The notes under the pieces are model-generated. The model saw only the letters and a program-made list of their open reading frames with translations, was not told the DNA's origin and did not search any database. Below, in pieces: positions 48,071 to 58,115 of a stretch of DNA of 64,000 nt; within the stretch, counting starts at the first letter, position 1, and the number at the start of each line of letters is the position of its first letter. The DNA lies in NCBI GenBank assembly GCA_943788505.1, contig CALSQR010000001.1, forward strand, positions 310,001 to 374,000. Reading direction: 5' to 3'. Source of the DNA: an uncultured bacterium (GTDB taxonomy: Bacteria > Bacteroidota > Rhodothermia > Rhodothermales > UBA10348). The translations under genes were made by a program, and so were the position numbers.

Positions 48071-49207
48071 TCAGGAAGGGTTGAGTAATGATTTGACTCG
48101 TTCGTTCACGACGGCTCCGCCACGCGTGATACAAGAGCCCGTAAACACTTCGTCTTCTTCGTTTGGAGCAAAGCCGTTTTCGTCAGTGAAATCTTGCAAC
48201 ATAGCTAACAAGGTCTTCGAATAGAGCTGGCTCGCATGGACCGGCATATCGGCGGTCAGATTTGTTGCGCCAATGATTGTGACACCATGCCGTACAACAG
48301 TTTCACCAGGAACTGTTAGCTCGCAGTTACCACCATTTGAGGCAGCCATGTCGACAATTACAGAGCCATGTGCCATGGCCTTGACGGCCTCTTCGGATAT
48401 CAAAAGCGGAGCAGGCCTTCCCGGGATTAGTGCCGTGGAGACCACAACATCAGACTTGCCGATAAAAGGAACCAGGAGGCCAACTTGCTGCTTGGCTTTT
48501 TCCGCGACCAAGGCCTTAGCATACCCACCGGAATCTGAATCGTCCTGTCCTTCAATCTCAAGTTCTACAAAACTTGCTCCCAAACTTTGAACTTCCTCAC
48601 CAACAGCCTCCCGGATGTCATAGGCCGACACCTTAGCTCCTAAACGACGAGCTGTTGCAATAGCCTGCAATCCAGCTACACCTGCACCAAGGATCAGCAC
48701 ATTAGACGGCCGAACCGTTCCAGCCGCCGTTGTAAGAAGCGGGAAGAACTTTGGGAGGATGGTAGCGGCGTGCAGCACTGCCTTGTACCCTCCAATAGAG
48801 CTGAGAGCAGAAAGGGCGTCCATTTTTTGAGCACGTGAGATGCGGGGCACCATTTCCATGCTCAAAGCCGTCACACCGCGAGCTGCGACAGCTGAGGAAA
48901 TTCCCGGGTTATCAAGTGGAGCTAGAAAACCGATGTAGGCACCTCCCTCTTTCATCAGCGGGATTTCATCTGACGACGGTGGGCGGACTTTCACAAGGAT
49001 ATCAGCAGAAAATGCCTCCTCCTTGCTACATATCTGCGCCCCCACAGCTTCGAACTCGTTATCCGCCATGAAGGCAGTGTCTCCGGCACCTTTCTCAACG
49101 AGAACGGTTGCGCCAGCTTTGACAAGACGTGCTACGACTTCCGGAACGAGCGCGACTAGGCGCTCTCCGGTAGCGGTTTCTTTCGGAACTCCGATGGTAT
49201 ACGGCAT
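48071..49207 (-). CDS. pntA: NAD(P) transhydrogenase subunit alpha, soluble NAD-binding part
   Basis: IGVPKETATGERLVALVPEVV, VLILGAGVAGLQAIATARRLGAKVSAYDIR, VIVDMAASNGGNCELT. Confidence 0.93.
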   Translation of the reverse strand: MPYTIGVPKETATGERLVALVPEVVARLVKAGATVLVEKGAGDTAFMADNEFEAVGAQICSKEEAFSADILVKVRPPSSDEIPLMKEGGAYIGFLAPLDNPGISSAVAARGVTALSMEMVPRISRAQKMDALSALSSIGGYKAVLHAATILPKFFPLLTTAAGTVRPSNVLILGAGVAGLQAIATARRLGAKVSAYDIREAVGEEVQSLGASFVELEIEGQDDSDSGGYAKALVAEKAKQQVGLLVPFIGKSDVVVSTALIPGRPAPLLISEEAVKAMAHGSVIVDMAASNGGNCELTVPGETVVRHGVTIIGATNLTADMPVHASQLYSKTLLAMLQDFTDENGFAPNEEDEVFTGSCITRGGAVVNERVKSLLNPS

Positions 49208-49312
49208 AATTTCAGGTGCGGCTCTGAGAAAGTTGTGACCTATATACAAATGGCTGGTACACCCTGCAATCTTCGAATTCCTGTACACGCCCCACAGGAA
49301 AACCCTTACAGG

Positions 49313-50386
49313 CTAGCCATTACCTTTTTCGAAGTCGTTCATAAAACTAACAAGTGCCCTTACAGCATCTTGGGGGCACGCATTGTAGATAGACGCGCGA
49401 ATTCCACCAGCGCTTCTATGGCCTTTCAATGCCACCATTCCGTGACTTTTTGCTGCAGAAATAAATGACGCCTCCAGATCCTCCGTTGGGAGCTTGAATG
49501 TGACATTCATATTTGACCTTGAATCCGGGCTCGCAACTCCTGTGTAAAAGTCAGTAGAATCAATGCGATCATATAGCAGTGCCGCTTTTTCGTCATTTAG
49601 TGACTTCATTTTGGCTAAACCGCCTTTACCTTTGATCCAACGCAGCACTTTTTCCACCATGTAGACAGCAAATACTGGTGGCGTATGAAAAAGGCTCTTC
49701 GCATGAGTGCGGTAATCCAACATTGTTGGAAGGCCCTCAGGAATACGATCAAGAAAGTCTTGGCGAACCATTACCACGGTAGCTCCAGCCGGCCCAATGT
49801 TCTTCTGTGCACCTGCGTACATGCAGCCATACTTGTCCATGTCAATGGGTCGGGATAAGAAGTCACTCGAAGCATCACAAATCATTGGGACAGTAATGGC
49901 TGGATCACTCGCCATTTGTGTACCATAGATTGTGTTATTGGAGGTGATATGCACGTACGCTGCATCATCGGAGATGTCCCAGTGTTCTACTGCCGTGATA
50001 TGACTGAAGTTATCTGCCGCACTTGAGGCGGCCGTGTGAACGCTTCCAACCCGGCCCGCTTCTGCCAGTGCCTTTTTTGCCCAAGACCCGGTTACTACGT
50101 AATTGCCGCTTGTTCCCGGGGTCAGGAAATTGAGCGCAGTCTGGTAAAATTGTAGCGAAGCCCCTCCCTGCAGGAAGAGAATGTGCCACTCATCTCCTAG
50201 GCCCAAAAGTTCTCTGAGATGGGTGCGCGCAGCGTCTGCGACGGCTGTGTATTGAGGTGAGCGGTGACTTATCTCCATGATGGAGGCACCGGCGTCCTTA
50301 AAAAGCAGCATTTCATCTCGCGCTTCTTCAAGCACTTCAACGGGTAGCGTACCAGGACCTGCGGAAAAATTAAATAGTCGTTCCAT
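49313..50386 (-). CDS. serC: Phosphoserine aminotransferase
   Basis: FNFSAGPGTLPVEVLEEA, FLQGGASLQFYQTALNFL, CDASSDFLSRPIDMDKYGCMYAGAQKNIGPAGATVVMVR. Confidence 0.96.
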   Translation of the reverse strand: MERLFNFSAGPGTLPVEVLEEARDEMLLFKDAGASIMEISHRSPQYTAVADAARTHLRELLGLGDEWHILFLQGGASLQFYQTALNFLTPGTSGNYVVTGSWAKKALAEAGRVGSVHTAASSAADNFSHITAVEHWDISDDAAYVHITSNNTIYGTQMASDPAITVPMICDASSDFLSRPIDMDKYGCMYAGAQKNIGPAGATVVMVRQDFLDRIPEGLPTMLDYRTHAKSLFHTPPVFAVYMVEKVLRWIKGKGGLAKMKSLNDEKAALLYDRIDSTDFYTGVASPDSRSNMNVTFKLPTEDLEASFISAAKSHGMVALKGHRSAGGIRASIYNACPQDAVRALVSFMNDFEKGNG

Positions 50387-50444
50387 GACGAAATCGTTCA
50401 GTGTTCAGAGGATTAATGGTCAGCACGAGCCAAATCTAGAGGAC

Positions 50445-51647
50445 CTACAGCTCAATCAAGGAGACGGCCAGAATGTCTTCTAATACTGCAATCTTGTCAG
50501 CTGCAGAAGAATCCGCAAAACCGTCGAACCGAATGTATGCACAAGCGGCTCGGCCTTCGTCAAAAACGACGTTCTCCATTTCCTGCACATTCCAATTAGC
50601 GATACTCATCTCGTTCAGCACTCTTGCAAGCACACCAACCTTGTCAAGGTGGCGCACTGTAAGTTGATGCGTGGCATCTGATTGCGCAGCCAAGTTCACG
50701 CAGTTAGGAACGTCCCCAGTAGTGTGATACGATTCCACAACTCGGGCTGCTTCTTGCGCGATGGCTTCTTGCGCCTGCTCTGTTGAGGCGCCAATATGAT
50801 GGGTCAGATACACCGACGTATTGGAGGCAAGCTCATGTGAGAACGCGCCCGTCTTTACCGATGGTTCATCTGAAAATACATCGAGTGCCGCCCGGACTCC
50901 CTTGCCTTCGATAGCCTGTTTCAACGCTCCCTCATCTACTACGGCATCACGTGTTGTATTGATGAAAAAGGCCCCTGGCTTCATCACTTCAAAGAAAGCT
51001 GCATCGGCTAATTTCTTCGTGTCAGGCTTAGATGCGACATGTAAGGAGACGATATCCGCATCCTTTGCCACCTCAACAGGTGATCCGCGCCAGCCAACAC
51101 CCAGCTCAGCGGCCCGCTCTTTTGTCAAAGACCGGCTCCAAGCGATGACGTTCATGTCCATACCCCGGGCCCGCTTTAGGACTTCTTGGCCGATGTTACC
51201 CATCCCTACGAGTCCCAATGTTTTTCCTTTAACGCCTGATGCTTTGCCATAGAGCGCTTTATTCCAGACTCCGTTCCGCGCATCCATCACGTTGTCTGGG
51301 ATAGAGCGATCAAGCGACAGGATTAGTCCCATGGTAAGCTCAGCGACAGCCGCTGAATTCTTTCCAGGGCAGTTTGCCACGAAAATACCTAATCCTGAGG
51401 CGGTGCTTACGTCAACATTGTCATAACCAGCTCCAGCACGGACAATGAGCTCGAGCCCGGGTGCTGCACGCAGGTCGGCTTCCGTCACTTTAGTTGAGCG
51501 AACGACCAGAACCTGCGGGTTTAACGTGGAAAGCGCCTTAGTCAGCTCCTCACCTTTCAAGCCGGGTTGATTATCAACCTGGCAACCAGCAGCGTGAAGA
51601 CGATCCATGACGGACTGTGAAAGGCTGTCTGCAAGAAGAACTGTCAT
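50445..51647 (-). CDS. serA: D-3-phosphoglycerate dehydrogenase
   Basis: RAGAGYDNVDVSTASGLGIFVANCPGKNSAAVAEL, LGLVGMGNIGQEVLKRARGMDMNVIAW, C-terminal ACT-like domain. Confidence 0.93.
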   Translation of the reverse strand: MTVLLADSLSQSVMDRLHAAGCQVDNQPGLKGEELTKALSTLNPQVLVVRSTKVTEADLRAAPGLELIVRAGAGYDNVDVSTASGLGIFVANCPGKNSAAVAELTMGLILSLDRSIPDNVMDARNGVWNKALYGKASGVKGKTLGLVGMGNIGQEVLKRARGMDMNVIAWSRSLTKERAAELGVGWRGSPVEVAKDADIVSLHVASKPDTKKLADAAFFEVMKPGAFFINTTRDAVVDEGALKQAIEGKGVRAALDVFSDEPSVKTGAFSHELASNTSVYLTHHIGASTEQAQEAIAQEAARVVESYHTTGDVPNCVNLAAQSDATHQLTVRHLDKVGVLARVLNEMSIANWNVQEMENVVFDEGRAACAYIRFDGFADSSAADKIAVLEDILAVSLIEL

Positions 51648-51745
51648 TTTCTAGAGGATGCAATTTGGTGGAAAGGTACAACAAAGGACGTAAGTCAGGC
51701 GAGGACAAATACCCTGGCCACTGCAATCAAATGGTCATGCCCTTA

Positions 51746-52942
51746 CTAGAACAGATGAACCAAAAGACCACTCCGCAATTTTGGTTCAAACCAAGTTGAT
51801 TTGGGTGGCATTAACAGTCCGGCGTCAGAAACCGCAACGAGTTCTTCGATACTGGTCGGGTACATCGAAATAGCCAATTGAGCATGACCCTCATCAACAA
51901 CTCGTTCTAGTTCCTTTGTCCCTCTTATGCCGCCAACGAAATCAATGTTGGGATCCGTCCTGGGATCTTCGATAGATAACATGGGTCGTAGAATGGCGTC
52001 TGAAAGACGGCCAACATCTAGATCTTCTACGCTATTTGAAGATGTCGGCTCTGGAAGGGTCATGGTAAACCATGATCCGTCGATGTACAGGCAAATGTCC
52101 CCTTTGGTTGATGGGACAGGGTTTTCCGTAGGAGTAAGATCAAACCTGCCTCCAAGAGATTGGAGAAAGGCCTTTGGCGTGACAGGTAGCTTACGGATGA
52201 TCCGGTTGTAAGCTAGAATTTCCATATCTGCCATTGGAAACAGAACGGCCGGAAAAAACCTGACTTCCCCATCTTCGGCTAGCTCCGCTGCCGCGCGACT
52301 AGCCGCCTTGCATCGATGATGACCGTCTGCTACATACAGATGATTTACTTGTTGGAAAAGAGAGGCTAGGGATAGCGCATCGTCCACTTTCCAGATGGTG
52401 TGCTGGACTCCGTCTGCCGCCGTCAAGTCGTACAGTGAATCTTGCTCTTGCGTGGTTGCAATGACGCTTGCAATGGCCGCGTCATCTTTAAATGTTAGCA
52501 TGACAGGCTCTGCGTGGGCCCGCTGTTCCAGGATGTGCCGCGTTCTGTCGTCCTCCTTCACAGGCCGAGTCAGCTCGTGCTTGAGAATCACATCGTTGTC
52601 GTAGTCATCCACTGACACACACCCAAAGATGCCGGTTTGCGCCCTACCATTCATTATCAATCGATAGACGTACAGCGAAGGCTCCTCCTCTTGTAGAGAG
52701 GCTTTACTTGCAGCATATTTTCGGAGATTGTCCGCTCCCGTTTGGTAAACGATATCTGCATGCTCATCAATTCCTTGCGGCAAATCAATTTCCGGCCGGA
52801 TGACATGCAGGAAACTTTTAGCATTACCCTTTGCCAGGGCGCGGGCCTCCTGTGTATTGATAACATCATAGGGCACACAGGCGATTTCGCGTGCGTTCTC
52901 TTGAACGGGACGGAGCGCCCGGAATGGATGTACGACAGCCAT
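51746..52942 (-). CDS. DUF1015 family protein
   Basis: PFRALRPVQENAREIACVPYDVINTQEA, LYVADGHHRCKAASRAA, ending LRSGLLVHLF. Confidence 0.88.
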   Translation of the reverse strand: MAVVHPFRALRPVQENAREIACVPYDVINTQEARALAKGNAKSFLHVIRPEIDLPQGIDEHADIVYQTGADNLRKYAASKASLQEEEPSLYVYRLIMNGRAQTGIFGCVSVDDYDNDVILKHELTRPVKEDDRTRHILEQRAHAEPVMLTFKDDAAIASVIATTQEQDSLYDLTAADGVQHTIWKVDDALSLASLFQQVNHLYVADGHHRCKAASRAAAELAEDGEVRFFPAVLFPMADMEILAYNRIIRKLPVTPKAFLQSLGGRFDLTPTENPVPSTKGDICLYIDGSWFTMTLPEPTSSNSVEDLDVGRLSDAILRPMLSIEDPRTDPNIDFVGGIRGTKELERVVDEGHAQLAISMYPTSIEELVAVSDAGLLMPPKSTWFEPKLRSGLLVHLF

Positions 52943-53277
52943 TGATCATTAAGCTATGTAGTGGAAAAATACCTTCATGTGAGGTCACAAAGGATGTTGG
53001 AAAATAAGACGCATATAACAACTGACCTAGAAAGGGTTTCTTCCAGCCTGCTATCGTCATTCCTAAGACCCGTATTTAACTACTTGCGCTCGGACGCACT
53101 TGGCTGGAAAGCCCTTCACGTAGGCTATGTTAATCGGAGGCTTTTGTACTGTCATCTTGGCAACCATGAATAAGACACGAACAACGTTCTTCCCCATGTC
53201 AAGATTATGTGACTACCTGTTGATTGAGATCGCCATTGTTGGATTTGGTGAGACGTGACGTATATTCCGTGCTCTAC

Positions 53278-53350
53278 CGCGGGGTGGAGCAGCTGGTAGC
53301 TCATCGGGCTCATAACCCGAAGGTCGCAGGTTCGAATCCTGCCCCCGCTA
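53278..53350 (+). tRNA. tRNA-fMet (CAT), initiator type
   Basis: CGCGGGGTGGAGCAGCTGGTAGCTCATCGGGCTCATAACCCGAAGGTCGCAGGTTCGAATCCTGCCCCCGCTA; C1:T72 mismatch and GGG:CCC anticodon stem. Confidence 0.95.
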
Positions 53351-53355
53351 CAACG

Positions 53356-53394
53356 AAGGGCTTCGATTGAAAGATCGAGGCCCTTTTTGTTTTC
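53356..53394 (+). terminator. Intrinsic terminator after tRNA-fMet
   Basis: AAGGGCTTCGAT TGAAAG ATCGAGGCCCTTTTTGTTTT. Confidence 0.85.
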
Positions 53395-53459
53395 AGCAGT
53401 TTGTGATGGGCACAGAACAGCTTAGCCTTTTGCCATGCAATTCCCGTCACTGACGGCGT

Positions 53460-54638
53460 TTAAGCATCGAAGAAACGGGCTAATTCCTCGTATTGGTTTC
53501 TAGCGTCTTGGTAACCTACGTCGATCAGTCCAGTGGTGTAAGCTGGTTCGAAAAGTATCATTGATAACCAATCTGGACTTTTCGTGTCTTTACTTCCCAA
53601 CCCACGTCCAATCAGCTTCAGAACTCCACTCAAGTCGTGTTGAAAGTCCCCTGATAGCTTGCCTAGATCCCTAGAAGGCCGAATGACTAGCAAGTCGATA
53701 GGTCGCAAGTCTTGACGGCTTGAGGGCGGTATATGCCTTATCAACTCGTTAATGCGCACCATGCCTGCCGCGTCTTGATCTAATCGATCTAGAAAAACAG
53801 CGTTGAGCAATACACCGAATATCTGAGCTGCAGGAGGATATCCGACTACTACCGGGTCTGCTGATTCAGTTGAATTACTGCCGTATCTCGTAGAGACAGC
53901 TAATATTTTTGTTGCGCCAAGATGGACAGCAGGACTCAACGGCTCAACCTGCCGAATACCTCCGTCTCCGTACCACGCGTCCCCAACCTTGATCGCGGGA
54001 AACAGGAAGGGCAATGACGATGAGGCCATAATATGGTCTACCTTCAAATGGACCTGTTTGCTGATTCGCCTTGGGCGCTCCCATCGCGTTAAGGGATCCC
54101 CCTCGATCCATGTCACGGACCGCCCGGTAGCATACTCTGTTCCAACGAGTGCGCAGGCCTTCAAGGCTCCTTTTTCAATATTGGTAGCAATACCACTCAG
54201 CCTGCCATCTTCCGCGCCCATCACTTTCCTTAGATACCCCTGAAGTGGTGTGGTATCCACAAGTCCCGTCCTGGGCAAAAGCTCCTGATCATGATCAGAT
54301 GAACGCTTCATCATGCTCATCATTACAGAAAAGCTAGATTCAGGCTCATATACATCTTCTGGCGTTAGCTGACTCCAGCAACCGACTAAATGAGCTACAG
54401 CGTCCCTTGTATTGCCTACATGGTTAGCAAGCTGAGCTGCGTTGATTGAGCCGGCGGAGACGCCAGTTATTACTCCCAGCGGATCAAGTGTTATTCGATC
54501 TGAAATGAATTGTAACACGCCAGCCTGATAAGCCGCTCTAGCTCCCCCGCCACTCAGGACCAGCGCAGTACAAGCCGGCAAGCTAGGCGCAGTTCGTTCG
54601 CGGAATATGGATTGAAGTGTCTTTATCATATCTATCAT
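53460..54638 (-). CDS. Patatin-like phospholipase family protein
   Basis: ALVLSGGGARAAYQAGVLQFI, GVSAGSINAAQLA, YGDGGIRQVEPLSPAVHLGATKI. Confidence 0.9.
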   Translation of the reverse strand: MIDMIKTLQSIFRERTAPSLPACTALVLSGGGARAAYQAGVLQFISDRITLDPLGVITGVSAGSINAAQLANHVGNTRDAVAHLVGCWSQLTPEDVYEPESSFSVMMSMMKRSSDHDQELLPRTGLVDTTPLQGYLRKVMGAEDGRLSGIATNIEKGALKACALVGTEYATGRSVTWIEGDPLTRWERPRRISKQVHLKVDHIMASSSLPFLFPAIKVGDAWYGDGGIRQVEPLSPAVHLGATKILAVSTRYGSNSTESADPVVVGYPPAAQIFGVLLNAVFLDRLDQDAAGMVRINELIRHIPPSSRQDLRPIDLLVIRPSRDLGKLSGDFQHDLSGVLKLIGRGLGSKDTKSPDWLSMILFEPAYTTGLIDVGYQDARNQYEELARFFDA

Positions 54639-54735
54639 GAATTACATTGAAACGGCCCCCAGCGCAAAAGAGCCGAAGACGTAACTTCCCACCCACCCCA
54701 GTAAAGTGCAAACGGGGCAACTACCCCCATCTAGA

Positions 54736-55641
54736 ATGTCCAACCCTTCGATCTATTTCCTGTTCATTGATGGTATTGGCTTAGCCCCGAAGAACGGTTC
54801 AAATCCATTTTCCGAACTTGAACTACCAGGGTTTACGGCACTCGCTGAATCGCCCTCTTGGACATCTGACCTACTCGTTCAGAGCACTACGCCTTCATTG
54901 CTGATCCGCGGTATTGACGCCAATCTAGGTATTGATGGGTTGCCTCAAAGCGGGACTGGTCAATCGACGATTTTTAGTGGGGTCAACTGCGCACAACTTG
55001 CCGGCCGGCATTACGGGCCCTATCCGCATTCAACATCAAGGGACGTCCTTCTCGAAAAAAATATCTTTCGCAGAGTTGGACCTGGCCGCTCAGTTTTTGC
55101 GAATGCCTATCCAGAACGCTTTTTCCGCTATGCCGAGCGGCGAGACAGATGGCCTACTACTACCCGATGCTGCCTTGATAGCGGGATTAAAATTCGAACC
55201 ATTTCGGATCTCGAGGAAGGGAACGCGCTAGCGGCTGATATTACCGGTGCCGGTCTTGCTGCTGTCTCAAAGGCAAACGTAACAACTATTTCGGAATCAG
55301 CAGCGGCAAAACGAGTTAGGTCCATGTGCTCTTCAAACGCGTTGGTCGTATCAGAATATTTTCATACTGACAAAGCTGGACATGCTCAGGATCCTATTGC
55401 CGCTACCTCGTGCCTTCGGTCCCTGGATCGGTTTATATCCTGCTTATTAGATGAGCTTGATTGGTCCCAGACGACCATGGTTCTTACAAGTGATCACGGC
55501 AATATGGAAGACCTGTCGGTCAAAACGCATACTAGGAATCCCGTTCCTCTTGTTGTGCGCGGTCCGTCTGCCCATTATTTCAGCGAGGTTTCAGACCTTT
55601 CTCAACTAGCTGACGCGGTAGAATTAGCCGTCCGATTGTAA
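54736..55641 (+). CDS. Alkaline-phosphatase-superfamily metalloenzyme (phosphoglycerate mutase-like)
   Basis: YFLFIDGIGLAPKNGSNPF, PQSGTGQSTIFSGVNCA, VVSEYFHTDKAGHAQD, LTSDHGNMED. Confidence 0.75.
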   Translation: MSNPSIYFLFIDGIGLAPKNGSNPFSELELPGFTALAESPSWTSDLLVQSTTPSLLIRGIDANLGIDGLPQSGTGQSTIFSGVNCAQLAGRHYGPYPHSTSRDVLLEKNIFRRVGPGRSVFANAYPERFFRYAERRDRWPTTTRCCLDSGIKIRTISDLEEGNALAADITGAGLAAVSKANVTTISESAAAKRVRSMCSSNALVVSEYFHTDKAGHAQDPIAATSCLRSLDRFISCLLDELDWSQTTMVLTSDHGNMEDLSVKTHTRNPVPLVVRGPSAHYFSEVSDLSQLADAVELAVRL

Positions 55642-55718
55642 AACGTCCCCTTCTTAATTCAGTTGGCGTCTCTTGCTAATAGCCTACTAATGGTTTACTG
55701 CGGCCATCTTTCAACGAT

Positions 55719-57971
55719 TTACCGTAGCGCGTCAGCCTCTTCTTCCGATCCAAGAAATCTTCTATCAAGAATCTCAAGGATTAGTCTATCAGCATCCTCA
55801 AGGCTCTCCAGAGCTTCAATAATGGCACGTACATCCACAGAAATCGTCCTGCCGAAAGTGTCTTCAAAGACGTATTCGTTTTGCAATGATTCAAGATTTC
55901 CATCCAATACCAGTCCGACGATGCGTAGCTGAGCATCTAATAAAGGAGAACCTGAATTCCCTCCGGCAATGTCATTCGTTGAGACTAAGTTCAGTGGTAC
56001 TGCCTGATCTATCTGGTCACGAGCCTCAACCCATCGTTGTGGTAGGTCCCACTCCTCCTGACCGTATAGGGAGTCAGCCAACTGATACATACTCCCGAAA
56101 GTGGTGTAGGCAGGCCGTTTCTTACCGTTAACTGCGTATCCAGCAACACGTCCATCCATTAAGCGCAACGAAAAATCGGCATCTGGAGGAGCTGCATTCC
56201 CGTCAATTTCGAAGCGTATCTGCGCAAGGCGCTTCAGCAACTGGTCTTCCCTTTCTCGAAGCTGCTGAAGTTCGGCGTCCACCGTGAAGTAGAGTGATCC
56301 GATCATGTTCACTAAGTCCACCGTCACGTCCTTGGACGCCAGATAATTAACTTCCAGAATATCTCGAAAGCCCGTAGAATCCCCTAATGCGGTATATGTA
56401 ACGATGGAATCAGCTAACGCTTCGGCACTTATCCCTGCAAACATTCGCCTAACGGTTGGATCTTCGGCGCCGAGTGCCGTCTCGAAATCTCTCAGCCGAT
56501 GCGCAATAATCGCCTTTTCCAACTCAGGTGGCCAGTCCTCAATCTTGACACCGTCGTCAAATATGTCCTTCAAGACCTCAGGTGGAGCGCCACGTTGCTT
56601 TGACAACGCGTAAACATACCCGTACATAGCCCTAGCTAGGATATGGGACGATATGGACGGATTCATGAATTGCGTAAACGCTGCGGCGCGTCTAGCTGAA
56701 ATACGTTTGGACTGCTGAATTAAAGTCAGATCACGGAAAATAGACTTGAATTCAGCCATCTCCGTATCTGTGCTGTCCAAAAAGGCCTCGACACTTCTCT
56801 CCCACGCTTGTGTCTTGGAGATAACAGTGCCATCTAACAGAGCGCGATACTGACCTTCAAGGGCTTTTTGCATATTTCGCGCGCTCATTAGATCATTTCG
56901 CACGTCGAACGAATCAGTCTCAGAAATGATACCCCCAAGAAAGAGCTCTAAGACATTGGTACGATCAGCAAGAATCTCAAGTGCTGGCGGTAGCTGTGTA
57001 TCTCGTAGGAATTCTAGTTGACTCACAGTAACCAAGCGTTTCGTTGAGCCCGGATTTCCGATCACAAATACGGCCTCACCCGGATCCGCTCCCGTTAGAT
57101 CCCACGTAAAGAAGTCGCTTGTCTGCAAGGGGGCTCCATCCTCCCAGATCCGGAAAAAGGCGACATCCAGCGTGTGACGGGGATACGTGAAGTTGTCAGT
57201 TTCGCCACCAAACTGTCCAAGCTGCAGCTCAGGCACCCACACTAAACGAACATCGTTGTACGTGCGAAATGTCAGAGCCGAGTAGATCTGACCTGGAACG
57301 CGTTCTACTAGTTCAGCCTCACGTTCCGTTGCCTCGCTACCGAAACGCTCTGTCATTCTACGCTGAATTGAATCCATCCGTTTTTGACGAGCCTCTGAGC
57401 GTGGTCCTTCCCCTTTCACCCCTTTTGCAGCGCCCGTTACTTCCTTGCTCACATCCTCAATAGATATAAGTTGACGCACGGATAGGTCACGGATTTTTCG
57501 CTCTGCCGTCGTGTCGGAAGCATAAAAGCCATTATCCAGGAGCTCTTCATCTGGACCTGAGATCATGGACACCCAGTCTCTAGCGCAGTGGTGATTCGTC
57601 ATCACTAAGCCATTAGGACTGATCAGACTGGCCGAACATCCCTCTCCGAACTTCAAAGCACCACGTCGAGCCTTCGTTAGCCATGCCTCATCTATCGTGA
57701 TACCGTATTCTGACTTGATCCAGTCAATAGGAGGATTTTCAAACGTCCACATTCGACCATCATCAAAACGTCCAACCGTAGCATCTGCATAGGGTGACGC
57801 TTCAGGCGTGGGCATCTCCTGAGATACATCCTCTTGCCGCTTTGGTGGAGCCTCGGGCCGAGCAGACACCCTGACGACCTGCCTTGGAGGTGAACAGGCG
57901 CTGACAGCGAACAAGACCAAAATGATTGGAAATCTCCTAGTCAAAAAGGTTTTTTGTCGAATGTTTGTCAT
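55719..57971 (-). CDS. S46 family peptidase (dipeptidyl-peptidase 7/11-like)
   Basis: FGEGCSASLISPNGLVMTNHHCARDWV, LQLGQFGGETDNFTYPRHTLDVAFFRIW, NDIAGGNSGSPLLDAQLRIVGLVLDGN. Confidence 0.93.
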   Translation of the reverse strand: MTNIRQKTFLTRRFPIILVLFAVSACSPPRQVVRVSARPEAPPKRQEDVSQEMPTPEASPYADATVGRFDDGRMWTFENPPIDWIKSEYGITIDEAWLTKARRGALKFGEGCSASLISPNGLVMTNHHCARDWVSMISGPDEELLDNGFYASDTTAERKIRDLSVRQLISIEDVSKEVTGAAKGVKGEGPRSEARQKRMDSIQRRMTERFGSEATEREAELVERVPGQIYSALTFRTYNDVRLVWVPELQLGQFGGETDNFTYPRHTLDVAFFRIWEDGAPLQTSDFFTWDLTGADPGEAVFVIGNPGSTKRLVTVSQLEFLRDTQLPPALEILADRTNVLELFLGGIISETDSFDVRNDLMSARNMQKALEGQYRALLDGTVISKTQAWERSVEAFLDSTDTEMAEFKSIFRDLTLIQQSKRISARRAAAFTQFMNPSISSHILARAMYGYVYALSKQRGAPPEVLKDIFDDGVKIEDWPPELEKAIIAHRLRDFETALGAEDPTVRRMFAGISAEALADSIVTYTALGDSTGFRDILEVNYLASKDVTVDLVNMIGSLYFTVDAELQQLREREDQLLKRLAQIRFEIDGNAAPPDADFSLRLMDGRVAGYAVNGKKRPAYTTFGSMYQLADSLYGQEEWDLPQRWVEARDQIDQAVPLNLVSTNDIAGGNSGSPLLDAQLRIVGLVLDGNLESLQNEYVFEDTFGRTISVDVRAIIEALESLEDADRLILEILDRRFLGSEEEADALR

Positions 57972-58015
57972 CTTCCGGAACTCAGTGGCTTCGTTATGAA
58001 TAACAGGCGCCGCTT

Positions 58016-58101
58016 GCGAGAGTGGCGGAATTGGTAGACGCGCTAGATTTAGGATCTAGTGTCCACAGGACGTGGGGGTTCGAGTCCCCCCTCTCGTACC
58101 A
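58016..58101 (+). tRNA. tRNA-Leu (TAG), CCA encoded
   Basis: GCGAGAGTGGCGGAATTGGTAGACGCGCTAGATTTAGGATCTAGTG...GGGGGTTCGAGTCCCCCCTCTCGTACCA; long variable arm. Confidence 0.95.
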
Positions 58102-58115
58102 TCTCCCGAAAGGGA

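Noticed and set aside
54706-54735. Ten-codon N-terminal extension of the phosphoglycerate mutase-like ORF
   Set aside because: The conserved domain starts at MSNPSIYFLFIDGIG (54736); the upstream part looks untranslated.
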